DNA of 59,992 nt. Origin: an uncultured Chloroflexota bacterium (GTDB lineage Bacteria > Chloroflexota > Anaerolineae > Aggregatilineales > Phototrophicaceae). The notes beneath the pieces were generated by a model. The model worked only from the letters and a program-made list of their open reading frames with translations, searched no databases and was not told the DNA's origin. The first letter of the stretch is position 1. Each line of letters opens with the position of its first letter. Below, piece by piece: positions 16,822 to 24,251 of this stretch. Both the position numbers and the translations under genes were made by a program. The stretch spans positions 1 to 59,992 of the forward strand of contig CALJKV010000096.1 in the NCBI GenBank assembly GCA_937974245.1. Reading direction: 5' to 3'.

Positions 16822-17715
16822 TCAGTGATTACATTTCACCGCTAGCAGCGCCTGGTCGAACTCGCTGAGTGTGCGGTTTCCTAATTGTGAAAGATCATCT
16901 GTCACAGAGGCGCACTTCGTAAATGTGAAATACTCAGTCAGCGTATCAATGGATGCGTTATGTGCCTTGTAGCGGTGTTTGAAGTACAGTTCAACAGCGC
17001 CCCGGTTGGAAAGGTTGTGCAGCGTCGTTATGGTAATCTCATCCAGATATTTACTGAGATTGCGCTGAATTTCCATTATGCGTTCATTGATGTCACGGGT
17101 TGTAACCCCGACTTTGTATATTGTCCCTGCGCTGTGCTGAATCGCCAGGAAATACAGGTTTGCCGAATGTGCCCGGCGCAGTTGTGCCCGGAACAAACGC
17201 AGATCGTTCAAGTACATGTCGCGGTCGTCGTAATCGGCACATTGGCTTATCAATCTGCGTTCCAACATGTCGTGTTTTTCGGCGACGAGTTCATCCTGGA
17301 TGGTAGCGAAGGCTGCCAGACTGGTTTCGCCAAAGGGGATTTTGCCTTTTTCCGTCAAGACGTACTTATGGGCTGCCCGGTCATAATGAATCAAGCCACG
17401 TTTCAACAACCGTTCAAAGAGGCGGCGTTTGGGAAGGATGTGTGTGCTGTGGTAGGCCTGCAACGCCTGCCAGTCAGGCCCCCACAATGACAGGTCAAAG
17501 CGTTCGTAAGCTGGAAGCGCAATTGCATCATCCTCCCGGTTGACGGCGCGGCAGGTTTCTCCCGCATGGGCAAAGTGATGTGCTTTGATACCGCCCTTGC
17601 GCCCAATCAGCAGACCATTGCAGTAGGGACAGTGCAAGTCTGTGGATTTGCCGCGCGGGGCATTGTCAACGTGAATCAGTTCGCCATTGCCGTCTACTGC
17701 ATACGTCAGGAACAT
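16822..17715 (-). CDS. CoiA-like zinc-ribbon protein fused to a GIY-YIG (T5orf172/MUG113) domain
   Basis: A 297-residue protein with two recognisable ends. The N terminus, FLTYAVDGNGELIHVDNAPRG, then CPYCNGLLIGRKGGIKAHHFAH, is the CoiA-like zinc-ribbon head found in competence and nuclease proteins. The C-terminal ~100 residues, NLYFLAIQHSAGTIYKVGVT, TTRDINERIMEIQRNL and RGAVELYFKHRYKAHNA, match the T5orf172/MUG113 branch of the GIY-YIG nuclease fold, with the K-V-G-x-T strand, Arg and Glu in the expected places. A helical middle part may contain a winged helix (ALIHY... YVLTEKGKIPFGE). A DNA- or RNA-cleaving role is inferred. It stands inside the inositol operon between iolC and iolB on the same strand. 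The start is uncertain; ATGs at 17748 and 17724 are also possible. Confidence 0.78.
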   Translation of the reverse strand: MFLTYAVDGNGELIHVDNAPRGKSTDLHCPYCNGLLIGRKGGIKAHHFAHAGETCRAVNREDDAIALPAYERFDLSLWGPDWQALQAYHSTHILPKRRLFERLLKRGLIHYDRAAHKYVLTEKGKIPFGETSLAAFATIQDELVAEKHDMLERRLISQCADYDDRDMYLNDLRLFRAQLRRAHSANLYFLAIQHSAGTIYKVGVTTRDINERIMEIQRNLSKYLDEITITTLHNLSNRGAVELYFKHRYKAHNASIDTLTEYFTFTKCASVTDDLSQLGNRTLSEFDQALLAVKCNH

Positions 17716-17800
17716 CGCCGCCATCCAGTCGTCCATCCGCCCGACCATGATCGTACAGAGTGGCGACCTTTAGCATCCCGCTGAAAATATCCGGTTTGCA

Positions 17801-18814
17801 CTATCCCAGTCCTCCGTAGGGTTCAACGAACTTGAGTACCTCGTCCAGCGTGGGCATGAAGTTGGCACAACCGTGCGCCATGACGACAATCGCGCCGCAG
17901 GCATTCCCCAACCGCGCCGACTTGAACCAGCCCCACCCGTTGACATAGCCGTAGATGAATCCGCCGCCAAAGGCATCCCCCGCGCCGAGGATATTGGTAA
18001 CTTCCACCGGATAACCGGGCGCGTTCACAACATTGCCACCGGGCAGGTGAATCTTCGCCCCTTCCGCCCCGACTTTTTCGACCACCGCTTCCAGGTCATT
18101 ATCGAGCATCTGCCGGATGTTGGCCTGGCTATCGCCCGTGACTTTCGTATCGGAGACCTGCGAATGGGTCAGCGACATCTTGCTGGGGTCATCGAGCATG
18201 GCAGCATTAATCTCGTCTTCCGTGCCGATCACCACATCCACCAACGGCAGCACTGCCCGAATCTGCACACCAAACGCCCGCACGTCGTGCCACTGGTCAG
18301 GGCGGAAGTCCACGTCCAGTACGACTTTCGCGCCGGATTTCCGGGCGAGTTCGGCGGCGAACATGGTCGCGCTGCGGCTCGGCTCTTTGCTCAGGTTTGT
18401 CCCGGCGAATTGGAAAACTTTGCAGTCCGTCAGCGGAGCGTTGAGCACATCATCAATCGTCAGGTTGATGTCAGCGCAGTTATCACGGTAGTAGACCAGC
18501 GGGAACTTGTCGGGCGGTTCGATGCCAAGCACGACGGCGCTGGTGCGGTGCGCCGGTTTGACTGGGATGAAGCGGGTTTCCACGCCCTCATTTTTCAGGA
18601 AGTCCACAATGAATGTCCCCACCGGGTCTTGCCCAACCGCCGTGAGCAGCGCCGACCTCAGCCCCAGCCGCCGCGCCCCTACGCTGATATTGGTGGGCGA
18701 GCCGCCCACGTAGGCCGCGAAACTGCTGATCTGCGAAAATGGCGCGCCAATATCGTTGGAATACAGATCAATTGAACTGCGCCCCATGTGGAGCGAATCA
18801 TAGGTTTTGGTCAT
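17801..18814 (-). CDS. iolC: 5-dehydro-2-deoxygluconokinase IolC
   Basis: A 337-residue PfkB-family sugar kinase that phosphorylates 2-deoxy-5-keto-gluconate at O6 (EC 2.7.1.92). The N-terminal PfkB signature is FAAYVGGSPTNISVGARRLG near residue 35 and the C-terminal one is TNILGAGDAFGGGFIYGYVN near residue 285, with the catalytic Asp of GAGDAFGGG. The single-domain length excludes the fused IolC-DUF2090 forms that carry an aldolase-like tail. The gene starts 12 bp after iolG and lacks a visible ribosome site, so it probably depends on translation of iolG. Downstream, 85 bp separate it from the CoiA-like insertion. Confidence 0.93.
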   Translation of the reverse strand: MTKTYDSLHMGRSSIDLYSNDIGAPFSQISSFAAYVGGSPTNISVGARRLGLRSALLTAVGQDPVGTFIVDFLKNEGVETRFIPVKPAHRTSAVVLGIEPPDKFPLVYYRDNCADINLTIDDVLNAPLTDCKVFQFAGTNLSKEPSRSATMFAAELARKSGAKVVLDVDFRPDQWHDVRAFGVQIRAVLPLVDVVIGTEDEINAAMLDDPSKMSLTHSQVSDTKVTGDSQANIRQMLDNDLEAVVEKVGAEGAKIHLPGGNVVNAPGYPVEVTNILGAGDAFGGGFIYGYVNGWGWFKSARLGNACGAIVVMAHGCANFMPTLDEVLKFVEPYGGLG

Positions 18815-18826
18815 CGGTAAAAGCCA

Positions 18827-19834
18827 CTATATCTCATTCAACCTGACAGGGCGATTATGCAGGTAGGACTGTTTCGCCGCCATTGCCATCACCACCGGCA
18901 CACGCCCATCCTGGCCGCTGACGGGCACGGGGGCGTCCTCCACCACTGCACGGACAAACGCCTGAAGTTCGATGCGGTAGGACTCCAGGTATCGTTCCAG
19001 GAAGAAATTCAGTGGCAGGCTGGCCCGCTGGACACGGGTGGCAGTGCTGAGGGTGACGGTATCTGGGTACAGATTGGCATTGCTGGCGCTGCCCCGGCTG
19101 CCGAAAACCTCCACGCGCTGGTCGTAGCCGTAGACGGCTTTGCGGCTGTTATCAATGGTGCCAATCGCGCCGTTGGCGAACTTGAGCGTGATGAGTGTGG
19201 TATCAATATCGCCTGCCTCGCCAATAGCCGGGTCCACCAGCACACCCCCGGCGGCGTAGATTTCTTCGACATCGCCAAACAGGAAACGGGCCATATCGAA
19301 GTCATGAATCGTCATATCGAAGAAAATGCCGCCCGATACCCTGATATAGGCTACCGGCGGCGGCCCGGGGTCACGGCTGATGATGTGCAGCAGATGGGGG
19401 ATGCCGATTTCGCCGGCCTCAATCGCCTGCTTGATGCGGGCAAATGACGGGTCAAACCGGCGGTTGAAGCCAATTTGCAACTTAACGCCCGCCTGCTGGA
19501 CTGCCGCCAGCGCTTCATCAATGATCTGAAGTTGGGCGGAAATCGGTTTTTCGCAGAAGATGTGCTTGCCCGCTTGCGCCGCATCAATGATAAAGGGCGC
19601 GTGGGTATCGGTGGATGAGGCGATAATCACGGCATTGACGTCTGCCTGCTGGATGGCCTCCAGGTGATTCCGTGTGAACACTGGGATACCATAGGTTTGC
19701 GCCAGGGACTGCGCGGCGGGCAAGTCGTTGTCCGCCACCGATACGATCCGGGCCTCTGGAATAGCGGTCATCACCGCCTGTGCATGGACTTTCCCAATGC
19801 GACCTGCGCCGATCAAAGCAAAATTGAGTGTCAT
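18827..19834 (-). CDS. iolG: Inositol 2-dehydrogenase IolG
   Basis: A 335-residue NAD-dependent oxidoreductase of the Gfo/Idh/MocA family that oxidises myo-inositol to scyllo-inosose (EC 1.1.1.18), the first step of the pathway. The Rossmann motif ALIGAGRIGKVHAQAV is at the N terminus, the catalytic Lys is in FCEKPISAQL near residue 95, and the IolG-type motif FFDMTIHDFDMARFLFGDVE near residue 165 carries the Asp and His of the active site. The ATG at 19834 has GGAG six bases upstream; the TTG four codons earlier lies inside that ribosome site and is rejected. A 210-bp gap with a hairpin separates it from the transporter ATPase. Related dehydrogenases act on other cyclitols, but the iol neighbours make inositol the likely substrate. 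Confidence 0.92.
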   Translation of the reverse strand: MTLNFALIGAGRIGKVHAQAVMTAIPEARIVSVADNDLPAAQSLAQTYGIPVFTRNHLEAIQQADVNAVIIASSTDTHAPFIIDAAQAGKHIFCEKPISAQLQIIDEALAAVQQAGVKLQIGFNRRFDPSFARIKQAIEAGEIGIPHLLHIISRDPGPPPVAYIRVSGGIFFDMTIHDFDMARFLFGDVEEIYAAGGVLVDPAIGEAGDIDTTLITLKFANGAIGTIDNSRKAVYGYDQRVEVFGSRGSASNANLYPDTVTLSTATRVQRASLPLNFFLERYLESYRIELQAFVRAVVEDAPVPVSGQDGRVPVVMAMAAKQSYLHNRPVRLNEI

Positions 19835-19864
19835 ATACGGCTCCAAATGTGTGCTTGAATGCCA

Positions 19865-19887
19865 CTCCGCAGAATAGTGCTGCGGAG
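19865..19887 (-). promoter_or_regulatory. Hairpin upstream of iolG
   Basis: CTCCGCAG at 19865-19872 and CTGCGGAG at 19880-19887 form a perfect 8-bp stem with a 7-nt loop, about 30 bases before the iolG start. No T-run follows, so it is more likely an RNA stabilising or processing element than a terminator. A weaker 6-bp inverted repeat (CAACGT/ACGTTG, 20024-20040) lies directly after the ATPase stop codon. Confidence 0.45.
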
Positions 19888-20044
19888 AAGGTTTTAACTC
19901 ATGTTACACACATTTCCGGTGTGGGCGTTAGTGGCGAACCTCAATGAATCGGCCTGATTTCCTACCGGAAAGCGGGCGGACGACGTACTGTTTCCATCTA
20001 TCAACCTTTGGCCCACCCGGTCTCAACGTGCGTAACGTTGGTGC

Positions 20045-20956
20045 TTAATCAGACTCTTCGATTTCAGCACTGCGCTGCATGACTTCCGGTTTGAGCGGGG
20101 TGACTCGGTCAATATCAGCTTTTTCTTCCTGCACCTCTTCCACCAGTTCGGCAATCGCGCTATCCGCACTGAATCCACGCAGTTCATGTTCGAGTTTTTC
20201 CAGTTCATCGCCGCCCGACATCATGCGAATCATCTCATCGCGTGATAACTCGGCTTTGGTGAACGTCCCCAGCGTTTTACCGCGCTTGAGGATGGTGAAG
20301 CGATCACCAATCGGGTAAGCGTGGTGGGGATTGTGGGTGATGAAAATCACAGCGATGCCGCGTGCGCGGGCCTGGGCGACATAGCGCAGCACGGTGCCGG
20401 CCTGTTTGACGCCTAATGCCGAGGTCGGCTCGTCCAGAATCAACACCTTCGCGCCGAAGTATACCGCCCGCGCAATAGCGATGGACTGCCTTTCCCCGCC
20501 GGACAGCGTCCCTACCGGTTGTTCCGGGTCACGAATATCAATGCCCATTTTTGCCATTTCTTCACGGGCGATATGGCTGGCCGCCTGTAAGTTAAATCGC
20601 TTGAATGGCCCCCAGCCTTTAGTGGGTTCGCTGCCCAGGAAGAAGTTGCGCGAAATGCTCATGAGTGAGACCATCGCCAGGTCCTGATACACTGTTGCGA
20701 TACCTCTGTCAAGCGCGTCACGCGGCGAATTGAAGTCTACCGGCTGGCCTTCGACCAGGTATTGGCCTTTGCTCGGTTTGTGCACGCCGGAGAGGGTCTT
20801 AATCAGCGTGGATTTGCCTGCGCCGTTATCCCCCAACAGGCACATCACCTCTCCGGGATATACGGTCATGCTGACATTGCTCAGGGCGATGACGCTGCCG
20901 AAATATTTGGAAACGTCTTTTACCTCAATCGCGGGGACTCTCATGTTCATCGTCAT
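20045..20956 (-). CDS. Sugar ABC transporter ATP-binding protein (single NBD, FrcA-like)
   Basis: A 303-residue ATPase of the carbohydrate CUT2 family with one nucleotide-binding domain instead of the usual fused pair. Walker A GDNGAGKSTLIK (near residue 43), the Q-loop in ATVYQDLAMV, signature LSGGERQSIAIARA, Walker B VLILDEPTSALG and the switch His in FITHNPHHAY are intact. The last ~60 residues are strongly acidic and helical (EELEKLEHEL... EEVQEEKADID), an extension not needed for catalysis. Its ATG overlaps the permease stop codon by four bases (ATGA), so the two are translationally coupled. With the permease and binding protein it forms an importer placed at the head of the inositol operon; inositol uptake is inferred from that position. 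Confidence 0.92.
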   Translation of the reverse strand: MTMNMRVPAIEVKDVSKYFGSVIALSNVSMTVYPGEVMCLLGDNGAGKSTLIKTLSGVHKPSKGQYLVEGQPVDFNSPRDALDRGIATVYQDLAMVSLMSISRNFFLGSEPTKGWGPFKRFNLQAASHIAREEMAKMGIDIRDPEQPVGTLSGGERQSIAIARAVYFGAKVLILDEPTSALGVKQAGTVLRYVAQARARGIAVIFITHNPHHAYPIGDRFTILKRGKTLGTFTKAELSRDEMIRMMSGGDELEKLEHELRGFSADSAIAELVEEVQEEKADIDRVTPLKPEVMQRSAEIEESD

Positions 20957-22068
20957 TTCTCTCCCAGCGCTTGTTTGCGGACGAAGTTGTTGACGAGAAC
21001 GGCGATGATGATAAGCGCGCCCAGCACCACCCGGAATAATTCGGAGTCAATGCCTGCTGCCGGAACGCCCAGCCGTACCATGCCATAAATTAACGCGCCC
21101 AGCGCCCCGCCAATCACCGACCCGTAGCCGCCGGTCAGGAGTGTGCCGCCGATCACGGCTGCGGAAATCGCGTAGAGTTCCTGCAAGTCGCCGCGCAGGG
21201 CTGCCGCGCTTTGAATGCCGAAAAGCTGTATCTGGCTGAGCAGCCAGGCCGCCGCCGCTGTCCCCATAAACAGGGTGATCTTGACACGATCCACCGGGAC
21301 GCCCGTATTCCGCGCTGCGTTTTCATCGCCGCCGACTGCGAAAACCCAGTTGCCGAACTTGGTACGGAGTAAGAGCCAGGTCGCCAGCGCGATGAGCGCC
21401 AGCCACCACAGAATTGACACATCAAAATTCGTGCTGGAAACCACCTGGGTGACTTCTCCGGTGAAGGATGTGCGCTCGGTGATGCGTTCCAGGCTGAAAA
21501 ACGCGGAGTGAAAGATAGGGCGAATGTTCGTCCAGTCAGGGATTTTTTGCGCCAGCGCGTCCACATTGGAAGTCCCGGACGCGGCCAGGGAGAGTGCGAT
21601 CGTCGCGCCACGCACGGCGAACAGTGAACCGAGTGTAATAATGAAGGAGGGGAGTTTAGTACGCACAACCAGCAGGCCGTTAAAGAAGCCGATACCCAGG
21701 GCGATCAGCAGGGAGAAAATCATGGCGATGGGCAGGGGCAGGCGGAAAGCAGTCGCCAGTATGCCGGTTGCCATAGTTGCAGCACCCATCGTTGACCCCA
21801 CCGAGAGGTCGAACTCACCGGCGATCATCAGGAGTGTCACCGCGACGGTCAGGATGCCGAGTTCGGATGCAGTTTCCAAGAACAAGGAAGTACCGTTCGT
21901 GCTGGCGAAATCCGTACCAGCGGCGAAGGCAAAGTACAGCCAGATGACAATCGCCCCGGCTAATGCTCCGGCTTCTGGTCGTCGCAGGGTGCGCCGTAAC
22001 ATCCCGGTGCGTTTAACACGCTCATCTCCTGAAGGGCTGTCATCAACCGAAGTTGTTGTAGATGCCAT
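20953..22068 (-). CDS. Sugar ABC transporter permease (RbsC/FrcC family)
   Basis: A 371-residue polytopic membrane protein of the CUT2 permease family, with about ten hydrophobic segments. The family motif around MIAGEFDLSVGSTMG near residue 85, LPSFIITLGSLFAVRG near 145 and the conserved cytoplasmic loop VGGDENAARNTGVPVDRVKI near 245 (the EAA-like loop that meets the ATPase) are visible. A long extracytoplasmic insert of ~60 residues (NVDALAQKIPDWTN... SSTNFDV) is typical for the subfamily. It is 130 bp downstream of the binding-protein gene, with a hairpin between them, and overlaps the ATPase gene. The likely substrate is inositol or a related polyol. Confidence 0.92.
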   Translation of the reverse strand: MASTTTSVDDSPSGDERVKRTGMLRRTLRRPEAGALAGAIVIWLYFAFAAGTDFASTNGTSLFLETASELGILTVAVTLLMIAGEFDLSVGSTMGAATMATGILATAFRLPLPIAMIFSLLIALGIGFFNGLLVVRTKLPSFIITLGSLFAVRGATIALSLAASGTSNVDALAQKIPDWTNIRPIFHSAFFSLERITERTSFTGEVTQVVSSTNFDVSILWWLALIALATWLLLRTKFGNWVFAVGGDENAARNTGVPVDRVKITLFMGTAAAAWLLSQIQLFGIQSAAALRGDLQELYAISAAVIGGTLLTGGYGSVIGGALGALIYGMVRLGVPAAGIDSELFRVVLGALIIIAVLVNNFVRKQALGEK

Positions 22069-22126
22069 TGCGTAACCCTCTTAAACAAAATATTGTCAAA
22101 ATATTTTTGGATATCAATAGAGAGAG

Positions 22127-22150
22127 AGGGCGACTCCACTGAGCCGCCCT
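22127..22150 (-). promoter_or_regulatory. Intercistronic hairpin between binding protein and permease
   Basis: On the minus strand AGGGCGGCTC and GAGTCGCCCT pair (one G-T pair) around the loop AGTG. There is no following T-run. Such hairpins after a binding-protein gene commonly protect its mRNA so that more binding protein than permease is made; that role is inferred here. Confidence 0.55.
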
Positions 22151-22198
22151 GTGAAGCACTATTCACACGCTATAGCTGTGTGGAACAAGCAGCACGCA

Positions 22199-23170
22199 TT
22201 AGCGTGTGCCGCGTGCGCTGTATTCGATCACCGCGCCGGCAGTATCCGCTGTCACAAAGCCGGGGCCGGTCTGGACGACGATGCTTCCTGGTGTGTTGAG
22301 GTTGCTCAGGTAGAGATACATATAGACGACGCCGAGATACCCCTGGGTATACTGCTGCTGGTCAATCGCAAACAGCATGTCGCCTGTCTGGATCGCGCTC
22401 AGGACTTCCGGTGAGAGGTCGAAGGTCGCCAGCGCAACGACGCCGATCAGCCCTTCATCGCGCAGGGCTTCCAGCACGGGTACTGCGCCTGTTGGCCCCA
22501 GTGTGAACACACCGTTGATGCTTTCGTCTGCGCCGAGGGCTGCAATCACACGGTTCTGAGTGTCGGTGGGGTCGTTGAGGTCAACTTCCAGCACTTTGGA
22601 TGTGCCGCCCGCCTCGCCCATCGCATCGGCAAAGCCCTGGCAGCGCAGGTCAAGCGCGACGTTGCCGACTTCCTGGTTGACACACAGCGCGTTGGTGACG
22701 CCGGCTGCTGCGAATCGCTGGCCGCCGCCAAAACCGGCTTCATATTCGGTCTGCCCGACGTGGGCAATGACACCCAGTTCTGCCGCGACATCACTACCGG
22801 AGTTGATGCTGATGACGGGAATGCCCGCTGCGATGGCGGCCTTAATTGATTCTTCCAGCGCGGAAGGATCCGGGTTGGAGACGATCAGGCCATCCGGGTT
22901 GGAGGCGACGGCGGCATCAATTAACTGGGACATGGCGACCATGTCGAAGGTCTCCGGCGCCTGGTATTCGGTTGTGACACAGTCGTATTCGGCGTCAGCA
23001 TCGGCAACGCCATTGCTAACGACTGACCAGAACGGATCGCTGGCCTGACCGTGCGTGACGACCACAATACGGTAGGTAGTCGCGCAGTCCTGCGCGGCGG
23101 CGGGGATGGCGGCAAAAGTGACCACCACGATACCTAAAACGAGCGCGAGGGAAAAGAATTTCTTCATCAC
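22199..23170 (-). CDS. Sugar ABC transporter substrate-binding protein (RbsB-like)
   Basis: A 323-residue exported solute receptor of the periplasmic-binding-protein-like I family. Residues 1-26 form a signal peptide (basic MMKKFF, then SLALVLGIVVVTFAAIPAAA); no lipobox Cys follows, the only nearby Cys being in QDCATTY. The start of the mature protein, RIVVVTHGQASDPFWSVVSNG, is the usual first strand and ligand loop of ribose/inositol binders. VSNPDPSALEESIKAAIAAGIPVISINSG and FTLGPTGAVPVLEALRDEG match the hinge and second lobe. It is the first gene of the operon, 89 bp after a good promoter. Binding of myo-inositol is inferred from the adjacent iol genes. Confidence 0.92.
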   Translation of the reverse strand: MMKKFFSLALVLGIVVVTFAAIPAAAQDCATTYRIVVVTHGQASDPFWSVVSNGVADADAEYDCVTTEYQAPETFDMVAMSQLIDAAVASNPDGLIVSNPDPSALEESIKAAIAAGIPVISINSGSDVAAELGVIAHVGQTEYEAGFGGGQRFAAAGVTNALCVNQEVGNVALDLRCQGFADAMGEAGGTSKVLEVDLNDPTDTQNRVIAALGADESINGVFTLGPTGAVPVLEALRDEGLIGVVALATFDLSPEVLSAIQTGDMLFAIDQQQYTQGYLGVVYMYLYLSNLNTPGSIVVQTGPGFVTADTAGAVIEYSARGTR

Positions 23171-23258
23171 AATGCTCCTTTAACTAAATAACTGATTAGC
23201 ATTTTCACTCATGGCGGGTGCGACGCCGATCTATAGAGGTGTGATGAGTGATATTCGA

Positions 23259-23288
23259 ATTATTAGCACATTCAACAATTATTGTCAA
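23259..23288 (-). promoter_or_regulatory. Promoter and possible operator of the inositol operon
   Basis: On the minus strand TTGACA (23288-23283), an 18-bp spacer and AATAAT (23264-23259) form a near-consensus promoter 89 bp before the binding-protein start codon. A partial palindrome, ACAAT-T-ATTGT (23275-23285), overlaps the -35 box and the palindrome ATTCGAAT (23253-23260) overlaps the -10 side, positions suited to a repressor. No iol repressor gene is in the window. Confidence 0.6.
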
Positions 23289-23426
23289 AGAAAGTGGTTT
23301 TTGCAGCCGATAGCGGGCTTGTAATGGGTCTGGGCTGAACTCCCCCCAACTGCACATTGCGGGCTGGCGGGGCGGGGTGTATGCTTGCCCGTATTGTGAA
23401 GTGACCATGACGAGCGATAGAGACGG

Positions 23427-24191
23427 ATGACCAGAAACCGCCGGACTGCCATCAGACTGAACCTGTTTGTGCTGCGGATGACCCGCAATTGGCTGCGGAT
23501 TGCCACCGTGATTGTTGGCCTGTATGTAACGCTGCCGTTCGCCGCCCCGACCCTGATGAAGCTGGGCGCAACCGGCCCGGCGCAGGTGCTGTATACGCTC
23601 TACAGCCCGATGTGTCACCAGTTCGCGTTTCGCTCGTTTTTCCTGTACGGTGAGCAGCCGGTCTACCCCCGTGCCAACACCGGGACAGACCTCATTCCGT
23701 TTGAAACCGTTGTTGCCGACCTCCCGCAGTTCGCGCCAACCAGTATGCACCCGATTGGCGGGCCGGTGGGCGACCTGATGGCGTTCACGCCCGGATTCCA
23801 GTTCACCGCCCGCGATTTCGTGGGGAACGAGCAGATGGGCTACAAGCTGACGCTGTGCGAGCGCGATATTTCGATTTACATCGCCATTTTCATCGGCGCC
23901 CTGCTCTACAGTATCCCCACGGTGCGCCGCCACCTGCGCCCGGTGCCAATCTGGTTGTACGTGTTTGTCGGCCTGCTCCCGATTGGGTTGGATGGGTTCA
24001 GCCAGATGCTGGGCTACCCGCCGTTCAATCTGTGGCCGCCCCGTGAGACCTTGCCAGGATTCCGCGTCGCCACCGGCCTGGTCTTTGGCTTCATGAACGC
24101 CTGGCTGGGGCTGCCGTACCTGGAGCTTTCGATGCGTGATACCCGCCGTCAGATCGAGCGCAAACTGCGCCGCGCCGAAGTCGAGTTTTAG
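23427..24191 (+). CDS. DUF2085 family membrane protein
   Basis: A 254-residue integral membrane protein of unknown function. Hydrophobic segments lie at about residues 23-42, 150-168, 178-195 and 210-225. The features shared by DUF2085 proteins are visible: YSPMCHQFAFRSFF near residue 62, LCERDISIY near 147 and GLDGFSQMLG near 187. The conserved Cys/His and Cys/Glu/Arg/Asp positions hint at a metal or redox site. A ~70-residue extracytoplasmic loop (VYPRANTGTDLIPFE...) separates the first two parts. It is transcribed divergently from the inositol operon and is followed 60 bp later by the TIR-WD40 gene; no functional tie to either is evident. The ATG at 23427 follows GAGACGG. Confidence 0.82.
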   Translation: MTRNRRTAIRLNLFVLRMTRNWLRIATVIVGLYVTLPFAAPTLMKLGATGPAQVLYTLYSPMCHQFAFRSFFLYGEQPVYPRANTGTDLIPFETVVADLPQFAPTSMHPIGGPVGDLMAFTPGFQFTARDFVGNEQMGYKLTLCERDISIYIAIFIGALLYSIPTVRRHLRPVPIWLYVFVGLLPIGLDGFSQMLGYPPFNLWPPRETLPGFRVATGLVFGFMNAWLGLPYLELSMRDTRRQIERKLRRAEVEF

Positions 24192-24251
24192 CGACAACCT
24201 GCGTTATCCGCGCTATACTGTTCCTAAAGCATGAACCCCGCAGGAGCAGTT

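Noticed and set aside
23205..24197. Minus-strand open frame of 330 codons
   Set aside because: It is the complement of the DUF2085 gene, whose plus-strand frame has conserved motifs and membrane segments; the antisense product is low-complexity, rich in Gln, His and Arg.
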